Positions 52,279 through 60,200 of a stretch of DNA of 64,000 bases are shown piece by piece. Below the pieces are notes generated by a model. It did not search any database, was not told the origin of the DNA, and was given only the letters and a program-made list of their open reading frames with translations. Where the stretch lies: NCBI GenBank assembly GCA_965218625.1, contig CBDCLG010000016.1, positions 573,600-637,599 of the forward strand. Direction: 5' to 3'. This stretch comes from Bin5 sp965218625. GTDB lineage: Bacteria; Chloroflexota; Anaerolineae; Caldilineales; Caldilineaceae. Positions within the stretch are counted from its first letter, which is position 1. Every line of letters starts with the position of its first letter. Position numbers and translations under genes: made by a program.

Positions 52279-53121
52279 TCAGGCCCTCTCGATGCCGGCG
52301 TCAATGAAGGCCTGGGCCATCGTCTTGTAGGTCTGCGTCGCGACCGCAAGGGGATAGTAGCTGGGTTTGCTCTGTACCATGTTGCTGATTTCGGGGGTGA
52401 TGAAGCCGGTGTAGCCGTGGCGCTGCATCGCCTTGAGATAGGTGACGTAGTCGAATTCGCCCTCGCCTGGAATCAGGAATTCGAAGTCGGGCACGGTGCC
52501 GCGTTCGTCTTTGACGTGCGTGTGGACAGAGTGGGGCGCCATCTTGGAGACGGACTCCTCGATGCTGAAGCCCATGACGTTGAAGTGGCTGATGTCGAAG
52601 TTGACGGCGAGGGCGTCCGAGCCGACGCGCCTGAGCAGCTCGAGTGTGCGGTCGGGCGTGTCGATGATCGAGCCGACGTGCGGTTCGAGGGCGATTTTGA
52701 CGCCGCGGGCTTGGGCGTACTCGGTCACTTCCTGGAGACGCGCGGTCAGAAGATCGAGTTTGCTGTCCCAGTCCTCCGGCGTGCCGCCGGCGGTCGTGTC
52801 GATGGCTGGAGGGCCATCTGCCAACGCCCACTCGACTGCCAGATCGATGGTTGCCTTGAGGCGGTCCATGTTGGCGGCGTGGCCGTCGGGGTCTTCGTCC
52901 ATCAGGCTGACGTGGCCGGCGATGGCGGGCAGTTCGAGATTGTACTCCCGGAGAAGTTTGGGGATGCGGCGGCGCTCGTCGGCGGTCAGTTTTTCGAGTG
53001 CGGTCGTGTGGTGGGAAAGCACGGTCAACTCGACGCCTTCGAATCCAAGTCCGGCCAGGTGGCGGACGATAGCGTCAACCGGGACTGAAGGCGTTCCCCA
53101 GGTGCTGTAGCCGAGTCTCAT
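52279..53121 (-). CDS. Sugar phosphate isomerase/epimerase (xylose isomerase-like TIM barrel)
   Basis: A 280-residue TIM barrel. Likely metal ligands are the Glu of 'KIALEPHVGSI', Asp and His in 'AVNFDISHFNVMG', the His in 'VHTHVKDERG' and the Glu in 'GFITPEISNMV'. The N-terminus 'MRLGYSTWGTPSVPVDAIV' and 'GFEGVELTVL' are typical of inosose isomerase/IolE-IolI-like proteins. It is the first gene of the leftward operon, downstream of the promoter with tandem operator-like sites at 53176-53232. Confidence 0.9.
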   Translation of the reverse strand: MRLGYSTWGTPSVPVDAIVRHLAGLGFEGVELTVLSHHTTALEKLTADERRRIPKLLREYNLELPAIAGHVSLMDEDPDGHAANMDRLKATIDLAVEWALADGPPAIDTTAGGTPEDWDSKLDLLTARLQEVTEYAQARGVKIALEPHVGSIIDTPDRTLELLRRVGSDALAVNFDISHFNVMGFSIEESVSKMAPHSVHTHVKDERGTVPDFEFLIPGEGEFDYVTYLKAMQRHGYTGFITPEISNMVQSKPSYYPLAVATQTYKTMAQAFIDAGIERA

Positions 53122-53175
53122 CGTTTGGCAGCCTCGCAGTCCTGATTGAAATGGCGGCTTGTCCAGGTCCCTGGA

Positions 53176-53232
53176 TCATACGGATTTGTGCTTTGAAATG
53201 CAAACTTTCGCTGTGCCATTGCAGACTTTCGT
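53176..53232 (-). promoter_or_regulatory. Promoter with tandem operator half-sites (DeoR-like) before the isomerase operon
   Basis: On the minus strand, -35 TTTGCA (53200-53205) and -10 TATGAT (53176-53181) are 18 bp apart. Two direct repeats, CGAAAGTTTGCA (53200-53211) and CGAAAGTCTGCA (53221-53232), are exactly 21 bp apart, two helical turns. The proximal copy overlaps the -35. Tandem CGAAA-type sites are characteristic of DeoR-family repressors, so carbohydrate-inducible repression is inferred. Confidence 0.5.
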
Positions 53233-53330
53233 CAACGGACAATCGTTCAACTGCAACCGGCGTGTATGGGAGGGCGCATCGCGACCGAAGTCGGCCGCCG
53301 CAGGCGCCGCGCGATCCGGGCAGTCGCGGG

Positions 53331-54269
53331 TCAGTCCAGTTTCACGACCCCTTTGAGATAGGTGCTGTCCCCGGACAGGATCTCTTCCATCAGGGTGGGG
53401 TAGCCGGCGAGAGATGTCGTGTGGGAGACGAGCGGGCGGAGGTCGAAGACGCCGGCGCCGATCAGGTCGATGGCGACGGGAAAGGTATTGCGGATTTTAG
53501 CGCCGGGCGAAGAGTTCACAACGGTGAAGCCCCCCAGGTGCCACTTGGTTGGATCGAAGCTGGCCTCCTGGCCCTTGATCCAGCCGAAGAGATTGATGCG
53601 GCCGCCTGATTTTACAATGTCTGTCGAAAGGTCGAGTCCGGCCTGGCTGCCGGAGGCGTCGACGACGATGTCGATCTGTTGCTCTTTCAACGATGCGGCC
53701 AGCTCGCCGCGGTCGCATTCGGCAACGTTGAAGGTCTCCTGCGCGCCCTGGTCGCGGGCGAGCTGGAGGCGGTCGGCGGCGATGTCGATGGCGATGAGGC
53801 GGCCGACTGGTGAATGGAGGAGTCCCTGCAGGATGAGCTGTCCCATGAAGCCGCAGCCGACGAGGGCGACGGTGTCGCCAGCCCGGAGGTTTGTCTGGTC
53901 GATGCCGGTGACGGCGCAGGCGACGGGCTCGACGATCCAGTGTTCATCGGCGAGGTCGGAGGCGGGGATGGGGTAGACCCGGTCGCTGGCGAAGTTGCGG
54001 ACGGTGGCGAAGCCGCCGCCGGCGACGCGGTCGCCTTCCTTGAGGTTGGTAACGCCGGCGCCGACCTTGGAGATGTGGCCGACGCCTTCGTGGCCGGGCG
54101 GGGCCACGGGGACCATCTTTGAGCCGAGCTTGGCGGTGACAATGTCCCAGGAGCAGATGCCGCAGGCGCCGCCGGAGACCTGGATTTCGCCGGGGCCGGG
54201 GTCATCGACATCGGTGAGATAGAGTTCGATTGCGCCGTCGTCGCGATAGCGGAGCGTTTGGCTTTGCAC
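53331..54269 (-). CDS. Zinc-binding dehydrogenase (MDR family)
   Basis: About 312 residues. The catalytic zinc motif is present: Cys in 'SGGACGICSWDIV' and GHE in 'VAPPGHEGVGHISKVG'. The cofactor domain is 'TVALVGCGFMGQLILQGLL', then 'LIAIDIAADRLQLARDQG'. The four-Cys structural lobe is absent. I chose the GTG at 54269 because AAGGAG lies 6 nt upstream and the family N-terminus starts there; 27 codons of the longer frame are excluded. It is leftward, 209 bp before the isomerase operon, and divergent from the sugar ABC transporter. Confidence 0.9.
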   Translation of the reverse strand: MQSQTLRYRDDGAIELYLTDVDDPGPGEIQVSGGACGICSWDIVTAKLGSKMVPVAPPGHEGVGHISKVGAGVTNLKEGDRVAGGGFATVRNFASDRVYPIPASDLADEHWIVEPVACAVTGIDQTNLRAGDTVALVGCGFMGQLILQGLLHSPVGRLIAIDIAADRLQLARDQGAQETFNVAECDRGELAASLKEQQIDIVVDASGSQAGLDLSTDIVKSGGRINLFGWIKGQEASFDPTKWHLGGFTVVNSSPGAKIRNTFPVAIDLIGAGVFDLRPLVSHTTSLAGYPTLMEEILSGDSTYLKGVVKLD

Positions 54270-54584
54270 GGTGTTCTCCTTATTCTTGCCGCGTCCAGTC
54301 AGTCTATGGCCAGCGGACTCAGGCGGTGAAGCCGGCGATTGGTGGCTCAAGACCAGGAAGTAGCATGGCAGATTCCTTCCTTTTGCTCTTCAATTCGGGC
54401 CCGGTTGAGCCGCGTGAAAGCAGGACCGAAAATGCCGTCCGACGGCAACTTAGGTCGTCCAGAGTCGCCCTATCCTTACTGGCGGAGATGGGCCTGTTCG
54501 CTATCGGGCAAGCGTCTCACTCTTACCGGTCTGGCGTCGATCAGGGTGAAGGGCCCTGACGTGCCGGTTTTGCTGTTCCCGCAC

Positions 54585-54637
54585 GCATTTGCGGGCGTCA
54601 TCTACAGAGTAGCACAGGTTGAAATGTTATGCTCGGA
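54585..54637 (+). repeat. 53-bp direct repeat, copy 1
   Basis: This segment matches 54769-54821 at 43 of 53 positions with no gaps, offset 184 bp. The shared core is TAGCACAG-TTGAA-TGTTATGC. In this copy the central palindrome is degenerate (ACAGGT-TG-AAATGT). Confidence 0.8.
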
Positions 54638-54718
54638 GACCGGAGCGACCCCGTACGTCTGCAGATTCATGCGAGAGATCCGAATGACTGCGCCGGCCCC
54701 TTTGCGATGGGCCGGGCA

Positions 54719-54736
54719 CCGGCGCTTTTGCGCCGG
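54719..54736. repeat. GC-rich perfect hairpin between the direct repeats
   Basis: CCGGCGC-TTTT-GCGCCGG has 7-bp arms and a 4-nt loop. It may be part of a repeat unit with the flanking copies, or a stable RNA hairpin in the leader; there is no following T-run. Confidence 0.55.
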
Positions 54737-54768
54737 AATTGACGCGCCGGTCTGCCTGAGTTTTGGAA

Positions 54769-54821
54769 GCTTTTGCAGGAGTCTCCAACAGAATAGCACA
54801 GTTTGAACTGTTATGCCCGGA
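54769..54821 (+). repeat. 53-bp direct repeat, copy 2
   Basis: This is the second copy, carrying a perfect inverted repeat ACAGTT-TG-AACTGT at its centre. It lies about 70 bp upstream of the candidate promoter of the sugar-transporter operon, so an operator role is possible; a dispersed repeat element is the alternative. Confidence 0.8.
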
Positions 54822-54889
54822 CCTGGCAGTTGCGCCCTGGGGAAGCGCGCCGGCTGGCGTTGCGTCGGTGCGGGGAGGGAAGCGCGAGG

Positions 54890-54919
54890 TTAGCGGGCGG
54901 CGCGTGCGTGTGCTAGAAT
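54890..54919 (+). promoter_or_regulatory. Candidate promoter of the sugar ABC operon
   Basis: TTAGCG (54890-54895), an 18-bp spacer and TAGAAT (54914-54919) would start transcription near 54926, about 60 nt before the binding-protein ATG. Confidence 0.4.
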
Positions 54920-54988
54920 TCCAGGAGTATCGCGCCCCGCTGAGGGCGGCATCTTCAATCCACCATTTCAGACCGGGGAGAGAGGAAA

Positions 54989-56341
54989 ATGGAAGGCAGG
55001 ACAAGAGTGAATAGTTCACGCCGCGACTTTCTGCGCCTATCCGCGATCGGTGTTGGCGCGGGTGCGCTGGCCGCGTGTATGCCGGTGGCTCCCGGCGCCG
55101 ACGGCGGCGGAGGTGGGGAGGCCGCACCGGAGCCGACGGCCGTTTCTTTTCTGACGCAGGGCGGAGGCGAGATCTCGTTTCTGCGCTATGAACCGTTGAT
55201 CGAGGATTTCCAGGCGGCGAACCCGACGATCACGATCGACCCGATCTGGGAGCCGGGCGGCGCGATTGAAATCCAGACGAAGCTGCTGACGCTGATCGCA
55301 GCCGGTGACGCGCCGGACTCCTACTGGGCGCACAGCTACACCAATTCCGGCCAGGCGGTGCGCAACATCCAACTGGACGTCAACCCGTTCGTCGACGCCG
55401 ACGACGACATCAGCGGCGACGATTTCCTGCTGGCGGCGTACAAGGACTTCCAGTACGAGGGCAGGCAGATCGGGTTCCCGCGCGAGACGACGAGCACGAT
55501 CATCATCTACAACGCCGAGCTGTTCGACGCGGTGGGCGCGCCGCGGCCGGCAGGGGGCTGGACTTGGACGGATTTCTACGAGGCTGCGGCGGCGATCACC
55601 CAGGGCGAGGGCTCGGAGCGGGTGTTCGGCACGGCCGACTGGCACCGCAATCGCAACACGTGGGTCAAAATGTGGCAGAAGGGCGGCGACGTGTTGAGCG
55701 AAGACCGCACGAAGTTCACGATGAACGAGGAGCCGGGCCTGTCGCAGGTTGTAGAGATCCAGGACTGGCACCAGGACGGCGGCATTCATCTGCCGGCCAC
55801 GGTGACCGAGGCGGGCGGCTTCAGCACCGGCGACCTGTTCACAACCGGGCGCATCGGCATGTTCCCGCAGTTCTCGGTCTTCTCCAACGTGATGAGCTCG
55901 GTGTTCGAATGGGATATCGCCCACTTCCCGGTTGACCCCGATGACATCCAGACGACGCGCGTGGCGTCTGCCGGCCACAGCCTGTACGGGGGCACGGAGA
56001 ACCCGGACGCGGCGTGGCAGTGGATGAAGTTCCTGGGCGGCGAGAATGCATTCCGTCACTGGGTGGAGGCGACGGGGCTGAACGTGCCTTCGCTGAAGGT
56101 CGTTGCCGAGAGCCTGCTGGAGACGATGGCGGACGTGCTGCCGCCGAATGCGCAGATCATGCTCGACGCGTTCGAGTATGGCCGCCCCGAGCCGGTGGCA
56201 GGGGACTGGATCGGCGTTCACCGCGAGGTGCAGCCGGCGCTTAACTCGATCTACGGCATCGAGAAGGCGGACCCGAAGGCCACGCTGGACGCAATTGCCG
56301 GCCGCGTCGAGGAGCTGGCGGTTTACGTTCCTGGCGTTTAG
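54989..56341 (+). CDS. Extracellular sugar-binding lipoprotein of an ABC transporter (family 1)
   Basis: A 450-residue binding protein. The N-terminus has a twin-arginine motif in SSRRDFLRLSAIGVGAGALA followed by the lipobox LAAC, so it is exported folded by Tat and anchored by lipid at the Cys near residue 30; a Gly/Glu/Pro linker follows. 'FLRYEPLIEDFQAANPTITI', 'LLTLIAAGDAPDSYW' and 'IGFPRETTSTIIIYNAELFD' are typical of carbohydrate SBPs. AGAGAGG precedes the ATG. Two permease genes follow directly. The sugar is unknown, but the surrounding catabolic genes suggest a polyol or aminated or oxidised sugar. Confidence 0.93.
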   Translation: MEGRTRVNSSRRDFLRLSAIGVGAGALAACMPVAPGADGGGGGEAAPEPTAVSFLTQGGGEISFLRYEPLIEDFQAANPTITIDPIWEPGGAIEIQTKLLTLIAAGDAPDSYWAHSYTNSGQAVRNIQLDVNPFVDADDDISGDDFLLAAYKDFQYEGRQIGFPRETTSTIIIYNAELFDAVGAPRPAGGWTWTDFYEAAAAITQGEGSERVFGTADWHRNRNTWVKMWQKGGDVLSEDRTKFTMNEEPGLSQVVEIQDWHQDGGIHLPATVTEAGGFSTGDLFTTGRIGMFPQFSVFSNVMSSVFEWDIAHFPVDPDDIQTTRVASAGHSLYGGTENPDAAWQWMKFLGGENAFRHWVEATGLNVPSLKVVAESLLETMADVLPPNAQIMLDAFEYGRPEPVAGDWIGVHREVQPALNSIYGIEKADPKATLDAIAGRVEELAVYVPGV

Positions 56342-56344
56342 TTC

Positions 56345-57331
56345 ATGCCGAAGTTGGCAGTCTTCCCAAGGCTGCCAACTTCCTTCACTTCATTCCACGC
56401 GATGGCCGGAGAAAGCGTTCCCGGGACCAGAAATAGAAAAAGACGCAGTCTGCTCTGGTCGGAGGCCAGGGACGGCTACCTGTTCATCCTGCCCTGGGCG
56501 CTGGGCTTCATCATATTCACCGCCGGGCCGATGCTGGCGTCGCTGTACATCTCGCTCACGCGCTGGGAGATCGTGACGCCTTCGGTCTGGGTGGGCGCGG
56601 CGCAGTACGTCAAGATGTTCAACGACGACCGCTTCTGGTTGAGCCTCTACAATACGAGCTACTACGTCTTTGTCGGCGTGCCGCTGCACCTGCTGATGGC
56701 GCTGCTGGCGGCGCTGGCGGTGAACCTGAACCTGCGGGGCATTCACTTTTTCCGCACAGCCTACTACGTGCCTTCGCTGACGCCGGTGGTGGCGAACTCG
56801 ATCCTGTGGGTCTGGATATTCCACCCGTCGTGGGGCCTGGCGAACGCCTTTCTCGGCTGGCTGGGGCTGGAGGGGCTCTACTGGCTGCAGGACCCGAAGC
56901 TGGCCAAACCGGCGCTGATCGTCATGAGCTTCTGGTCGATCGGCGGCCAGATGGTGATTTTGCTGGCCGGGCTGAAGGGGATTCCAATGACGTTGTACGA
57001 GGCCGCATCGATCGACGGGGCCAACTGGTGGGGCCGCTTCTGGCGCATCACCTTGCCGCTGCTGACGCCGGCGCTCTTCTTCAACCTGATCATTGCCATC
57101 ATCGGCGCCTTCCAGGTCTTTACGCAGGCCTTCATCATGACCGACGGGGGACCGAACTATTCGACGCTCTTCTACCTCCTCTACCTGTTCCGCAACGCTT
57201 TTGAAAACTTCCGCATGGGCTACGCCTCGGCGATGGCCTGGGCGCTTTTCGTCATCATTCTCATTTTCACCATGGTGCAGTTCAGATTGTCGGACCGGTG
57301 GGTCTTCTATGAAGGCGATTTGCGGCAATAG
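56345..57331 (+). CDS. Carbohydrate ABC transporter permease (MalF/UgpA type)
   Basis: A 328-residue permease with six membrane spans from about residue 48. The EAA loop that contacts the ATPase reads 'LYEAASIDGANWWGRFWRITLPLLTP' (key residues EAA, G, and LP). The N-terminal 19 residues before the ATG at 56402 have no membrane character, so the true start could be either 56345 or 56402; neither has a strong ribosome site, and coupling to the upstream stop (4 nt earlier) is likely. It forms a heterodimer with the next permease. Confidence 0.92.
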   Translation: MPKLAVFPRLPTSFTSFHAMAGESVPGTRNRKRRSLLWSEARDGYLFILPWALGFIIFTAGPMLASLYISLTRWEIVTPSVWVGAAQYVKMFNDDRFWLSLYNTSYYVFVGVPLHLLMALLAALAVNLNLRGIHFFRTAYYVPSLTPVVANSILWVWIFHPSWGLANAFLGWLGLEGLYWLQDPKLAKPALIVMSFWSIGGQMVILLAGLKGIPMTLYEAASIDGANWWGRFWRITLPLLTPALFFNLIIAIIGAFQVFTQAFIMTDGGPNYSTLFYLLYLFRNAFENFRMGYASAMAWALFVIILIFTMVQFRLSDRWVFYEGDLRQ

Positions 57332-57361
57332 GTTTGGTTCCCATTTTCTCCAGTGCCAGCC

Positions 57362-58207
57362 ATGAGCAGACGGGCCGTCCTGGAACTGGTTTGGGCCGGA
57401 CTCTGGTACGTCGTCCTGTGCTTCCTTGCGGTGGTGCTGGCGCTGCCGCTGTTCTGGCTTGTCACGACGTCGCTCAAAACGGGGGGACAGACTTTCCTCA
57501 TGCCGCCGAAGTGGATACCCGAGCCCTTTGTCTGGAGCAACTACTCGGACGCGTTTCGGGCGGTCGCTTTCCACGAGTATTTCTGGAATACGATCCGTAT
57601 CGTGTTTTTTGCCACGACCGGCGCCCTGCTGACGGCTTCGCTGGCGGCTTTCGCCTTTGCCCGCTTACGCTTTCCCCTGCGCGGGACCCTCTTTGTCATG
57701 GTGCTGTCGACGATCATGCTTCCGTCGATCGTAACCTTAATCCCAACCTTTATCGTTTTCCGCACGCTGGGCTGGATTGACACCTTTCTTCCGCTGATCG
57801 TGCCGCTCTGGTTTGGCGGCGGCGCCTTCAACATCTTTCTTTTCCGCCAATTCTTTATGACGATTCCGCTGGAATTGGACGAGGCGGCCCGCATTGACGG
57901 GGCCAGCAACATCCGCATTTACCGGGGCATCATTTTGCCGCTTTCCAAGCCGGTGATAGCCACAATTGCCGTATTCGCCTTCATCCACAACTGGAACGAC
58001 TTTTTTGAACCGCTGATCTACCTGCAGAGCCCCGAGAACTGGACAATGGCGATCGGTCTGAGGGGTTTTCGCGACCTCTACTCGACCCAATGGAACCTGA
58101 TGATGGCGGCGTCGACCGCGATGATTACGCCATTGCTGGTCCTCTTCTTCCTGGCGCAGCGCTATTTTGTCAGCGGCATCCAAATGAGCGGACTGGCAGG
58201 ACGGTGA
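57362..58207 (+). CDS. Carbohydrate ABC transporter permease (MalG/UgpE type)
   Basis: A permease of about 281 residues with six spans. The signatures are 'FWLVTTSLKTGGQTFLMPPKW' after the first span and the EAA loop 'LDEAARIDGASNIRIYRGIILPLSKP' (key residues EAA, DGAS, LP), plus 'WNDFFEPLIYL'. It is the partner of the preceding permease. No ATPase gene follows; in this type a shared MsmX/UgpC-like ATPase encoded elsewhere often serves several transporters. The frame also allows a GTG at 57353. Confidence 0.92.
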   Translation: MSRRAVLELVWAGLWYVVLCFLAVVLALPLFWLVTTSLKTGGQTFLMPPKWIPEPFVWSNYSDAFRAVAFHEYFWNTIRIVFFATTGALLTASLAAFAFARLRFPLRGTLFVMVLSTIMLPSIVTLIPTFIVFRTLGWIDTFLPLIVPLWFGGGAFNIFLFRQFFMTIPLELDEAARIDGASNIRIYRGIILPLSKPVIATIAVFAFIHNWNDFFEPLIYLQSPENWTMAIGLRGFRDLYSTQWNLMMAASTAMITPLLVLFFLAQRYFVSGIQMSGLAGR

Positions 58208-58212
58208 CAAAG

Positions 58213-59269
58213 ATGAAAACTCTCCTGATTGATACCGACATTCACCCGGTGGTCGACACGGCCAGCGTGGAGGCGCGCCTGCCGCAACCCTGGCGCACGC
58301 GCTATGGATCGGGCAATCGCGGCCCGGGCACGCTGGGCTGGTGGAACCCGATGGGCGTCGACAGGTCGGACGTGAGGCTGGAAAACGGGCAGACTGTTCA
58401 CTCCGACCCGGCGCTGATGGTTGAGCACTTCTTCGATGCTTACGGCCTCGACTACGGCGTCTTCATTCCCGGCGGCATTCTGCATACGGCGCAGTCACCG
58501 GAGCCGGATTTCGCGGCGGCGGTCATCAGCGGTGTCAATGATGTCGTCGTCGATGAATGGCTGCCGGCAGATTCCCGCTTCCGCACCTCGATGGGCGTCT
58601 ATCCGCACCTGCCTGAGCTGGCTGTGGCCGAGATCCATCGCATCGGCGGCCATCCCCAGGTCGTGCAGGTCCAGCTTCCCAGCGGCTCGCGTATACCGTT
58701 GGGCCAGCGAATCTTCCATCCGATCTACGAGGCTGCCTGCGAGCACGGGCTTACGATCGCCATCCACCCCGGTTCGGAGGGGGTCGGGCTGTCGGGGCAG
58801 CCGAACGCGGCTGGCTACCCAACCAGCTACTTCGAATGGCATACGACGCTTGTCAACAGCTACATTGCGCACCTGACGAGCATGCTGTGCGAGGGCGTGT
58901 TCGCCAAGTTCCCCACCCTCAAATTCGTGCTGGTGGAAGGCGGAATCTCTTGGCTGCCGCCGATCCTGTGGCGGATGGACAAGAACTGGAAGGTCGCTGC
59001 ACTCGACGATCCCCTGGCTGAACGAGCTGCCGAGCGAAGTTGCCGCCCGGCACATCCGCCTTTCGACGCAGCCGCTGGAAGAGCCGCCGAACCTGGACCA
59101 TTTCCACGCAATGCTGGAGATGTTCCCAGCGGAGCGGATGCTGATGTTCTCCAGCGACTTTCCTCACTGGGATGGCGACGCGCCCGACTTCGCCGTGCGC
59201 CAGTTTCCAAGTCATCTTCGAAACCGAATCATGGGAGAGACCGCGGCCGAGCTCTACGGCCTGGCATGA
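58213..59269 (+). pseudogene. Amidohydrolase family gene (ACMSD-like), interrupted by a 1-nt frameshift
   Basis: From the ATG at 58213 the frame encodes an amidohydrolase 2 TIM barrel: DxH metal motif in 'LIDTDIHPVVD', 'LTIAIHPGSEGVG' and 'LVEGGISWLPPILWRMDKNWK'. At 58990-58993 the sequence has one extra G (GAAGGTC); shifting by one nt restores 'SLHSTIPWLNELPSEVAARH', then 'MLMFSSDFPHWDGD' with the final catalytic Asp, and 'AAELYGLA' to a TGA at 59267. Family members hydrolyse or decarboxylate small aromatic and lactone compounds. A single-base error in the assembly could also explain it. It overlaps in role with the next two genes, both also interrupted. Confidence 0.8.
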
Positions 59270-59275
59270 GAGGGG

Positions 59276-60121
59276 GTGACGCGGTTGACTGCCTCAACTG
59301 ATGCCCTGATGGATTCAGCGCGCCACACGATCGTGCGGGTGGACCGCCATGTATTGCACGTGACGCTGAACCGTCCGCACGTGCTCAACGCGCTCCATCC
59401 GCCGGCGCACTTTGAGCTGGCGCAGGTCTTCGACGCTTTTGCCGCCGACCCCGACCTCTGGATTGCCGTCATACGGGGCGCGGGCGAGCGCGGCTTCTGC
59501 ACCGGGACCGATCTGAAGGAGCGGGCGAAACTGGGCCGCGACGACTATCCGCCCAGCGGATTTGGCGGGCTGGCGCGGCGATTCGACCTTGACAAACCGT
59601 TGATCGCGGCGGTTAACGGCGTCGCGCTGGGGGGCGGGCTGGAGATTGCGCTGGCGTGCGACATAGGACGCGCAGAGGGGAAGGAGCAAGAGTATACGTG
59701 AATTGCGGCCGAGCATGCGCGGTTCGGCTTCCCGGAACCGAAGGTTGGGCTGGCAGCCTTGGGCGGGGGCGTTCACCGTCTGGTTAGGCAGATTCCAGAC
59801 AAAGTGGCGATGGGACTGTTGCTGACGGGGCGCCAGATTACGGCGCGGGAGGCGCACTCCTATGGCTTGGTGAACGAGGTCGTGCCGGGCGCGCAGGTGG
59901 ATTGCACAGTCGACCGGTGGCTGGCCGAAATGTTGGCGTGCGCGCCGCTGGCGCTGCGGGCCACGAAGCAGATCGCGCGACGAAGTCTTGACCTTCCATC
60001 TCTGGCATCTGCCATCGAGGCGGAGTACCCGGCGGCGAAGGCGATGCTGGAGAGCGAGGACGCGGTGGAGGGGCCGCGCGCCTTTTCTGAGAAGCGGGTC
60101 CCGCGTTGGAAGGGCCGATGA
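59276..60121 (+). pseudogene. Enoyl-CoA hydratase/isomerase gene with a ~33-nt insertion containing a stop
   Basis: The first half has the crotonase fold: 'VLHVTLNRPHVLNALHPPAH', oxyanion-hole 'FCTGTDLKERAKL' and 'AAVNGVALGGGLEIALACDI'. After ACDI the normal continuation 'VIAAEHARFGFPEPKVGLAA' is split: twelve codons (GRAEGKEQEYT then TGA at 59699) replace one, after which the same frame resumes at 'IAAEHARFGFPEPKVGLAAL' and runs to a TGA at 60119. The insert is purine-rich (AGAGGGGAAGGAGCAAGAG). Without it this would be a normal crotonase of about 270 residues. A TTG at 59285 is an alternative start. Confidence 0.8.
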
Positions 60122-60126
60122 ACAGC

Positions 60127-60161
60127 AGTGGATAGTGGATAGTGGATAGTGGAAAGTGGAT
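60127..60161. repeat. Heptamer tandem repeat AGTGGAT (5 units)
   Basis: AGTGGAT occurs three times, then AGTGGAA, then AGTGGAT, starting 5 nt after the crotonase TGA. It is the same unit as 2527-2554 read on the other strand. Confidence 0.85.
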
Positions 60162-60200
60162 GAAGGCCTGTTGACTCGTGGTTGCGTCGGGAGGGTTCGT

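Larger units (their letters stand above)
54270..54988. other. Long divergent intergenic region with repeats
   Basis: These 719 bp separate the MDR gene from the sugar ABC operon. They hold a 53-bp direct repeat, a GC-rich hairpin and the candidate promoter for the transporter, described separately. Frames crossing it (for example 54339-54806) have no ribosome site or protein-like composition. Confidence 0.5.

Noticed and set aside
54585..54821. Insertion-sequence ends
   Set aside because: The repeats are direct, not inverted, and the 131 bp between them holds no transposase frame.
55037..56221. 394-codon minus-strand frame over the sugar-binding protein gene
   Set aside because: Arg/His-rich antisense frame with no ribosome site or motif.
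60127..60161. CRISPR-like array
   Set aside because: The units are 7 bp without spacers; it is a simple tandem repeat.
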